A DNA stretch of 64,000 nt from JACVRW01 sp963739095. GTDB taxonomy: Bacteria; Actinomycetota; Thermoleophilia; Solirubrobacterales; Thermoleophilaceae. Of the stretch, positions 63,819 through 64,000 are shown piece by piece. The stretch lies in NCBI GenBank assembly GCA_963739095.1, contig CAVTZF010000026.1, forward strand, positions 124,001-188,000, read 5' to 3'. How positions within the stretch are numbered: position 1 is the first letter of the stretch; every line of letters starts with the position of its first letter. Position numbers and translations under genes: made by a program. The notes below the pieces were generated by a model. That model did no database searches. It had not been told where the DNA came from and was given only the letters and a program-made list of their open reading frames with translations.

Positions 63819-64000
63819 TCGCCGAACTCCTCATCGGGGCCGGGGATCGCGTAGCCCGCCTCCGCGAGCGAGGCCGCGCCGCTCCAGCCCCAGATCAGGA
63901 GAACGTCCTCGTCGGAGGTGTTGTCGAACCCGTGCCAGTTCCCGCGCGGGGTGTAGATCACGTCGCCCGCCTCCGACGGCTCGCGGCCCGTGTTCGTGTA
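63815..64000 (-). CDS. Cupin-domain protein, 5' part beyond window
   Basis: The last 61 residues of a minus-strand frame that enters from the window edge: GDVIYTPRGNWHGFDNTSDE then DVLLIWGWSG, the second cupin motif (G-D-x(4)-P-x(2)-x-x-H-x(4)-N) with the metal-binding His. The tail AASLAEAGYAIPGPDEEFGE ends at TGA, overlapping the hydratase start. Cupins next to hydratases in such clusters are often ring-cleavage dioxygenases or isomerases, but the visible part does not decide. Confidence 0.7.
   Translation of the reverse strand, partial: YTNTGREPSEAGDVIYTPRGNWHGFDNTSDEDVLLIWGWSGAASLAEAGYAIPGPDEEFGE

Overview
The window is very GC-rich, densely packed bacterial DNA with short intergenic gaps and frequent GTG and TTG starts. 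Several contents point to a high-GC actinobacterium, most likely class Thermoleophilia (Solirubrobacterales or Gaiellales): a fused PafBC-type WYL regulator, a c-di-AMP (ydaO-type) riboswitch in front of an NlpC/P60 wall hydrolase, a form I aerobic CO dehydrogenase cluster, an AbiEi/DUF559 protein, type V uracil-DNA glycosylase, and an Lhr-like helicase. The class-level call is inference. No rRNA, tRNA, CRISPR array or recognisable insertion sequence was seen, and no stretch over 300 bases lacks a gene.

Layout. 1-14 kb: partial methyltransferase, secreted protein, LuxR-family AAA regulator, a lipoprotein/DUF4242 pair, Lhr helicase, coiled-coil lipoprotein, riboswitch-controlled NlpC/P60 operon, SGNH hydrolase, uracil-DNA glycosylase and an ABC-2 exporter. 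14-22.7 kb: FAD oxidoreductase, M28 peptidase behind a ribosome-site hairpin, dTDP-rhamnose genes rmlA-rmlD-rmlB, a pyridoxamine oxidase-like protein and PafBC. 22.7-34.3 kb: the CO dehydrogenase locus. A promoter and five translationally coupled genes for small single-helix membrane proteins lead into coxM-S-L, an XdhC/YHS gene, coxD, coxE, a tiny Cys-rich protein, a 151-residue stand-alone piece of CoxL, a convergent YceI gene, coxG, a zinc-ribbon protein and a convergent MocA-like cytidylyltransferase. The catalytic large subunit carries the form I loop AYRCSFR, so the cell should oxidise CO in air.

34.4-42.7 kb: a YhaM-like exonuclease, SDR, EcsC-like protein, ferritin-like protein, an AbiEi-DUF559 nuclease-like gene framed by two related 46-nt palindromes, a DUF4396 membrane protein behind a CsoR-type operator, a heavily frame-broken surface protein, and a class III aminotransferase. 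42.7-55.9 kb: P5C dehydrogenase, CocE hydrolase, a Rieske oxygenase ending an oppABCDF operon, an S9 peptidase and a histone-deacetylase-family amidohydrolase. Together these suggest import and breakdown of peptides or proline-type amines. 55.9-64 kb: a giant DUF11-repeat surface protein, P1-family peptidase, a hypothetical protein, glycosyltransferase, a tiny membrane protein, a hydratase and a partial cupin.

Caveat. About two dozen or more frameshifts break otherwise recognisable genes, clustered at 15.6-22 kb, 39.1-41.4 kb and 49-60 kb. Most read as single inserted bases, which fits uncorrected sequencing insertions better than gene decay. Frameshifted genes are therefore annotated over their full inferred span.
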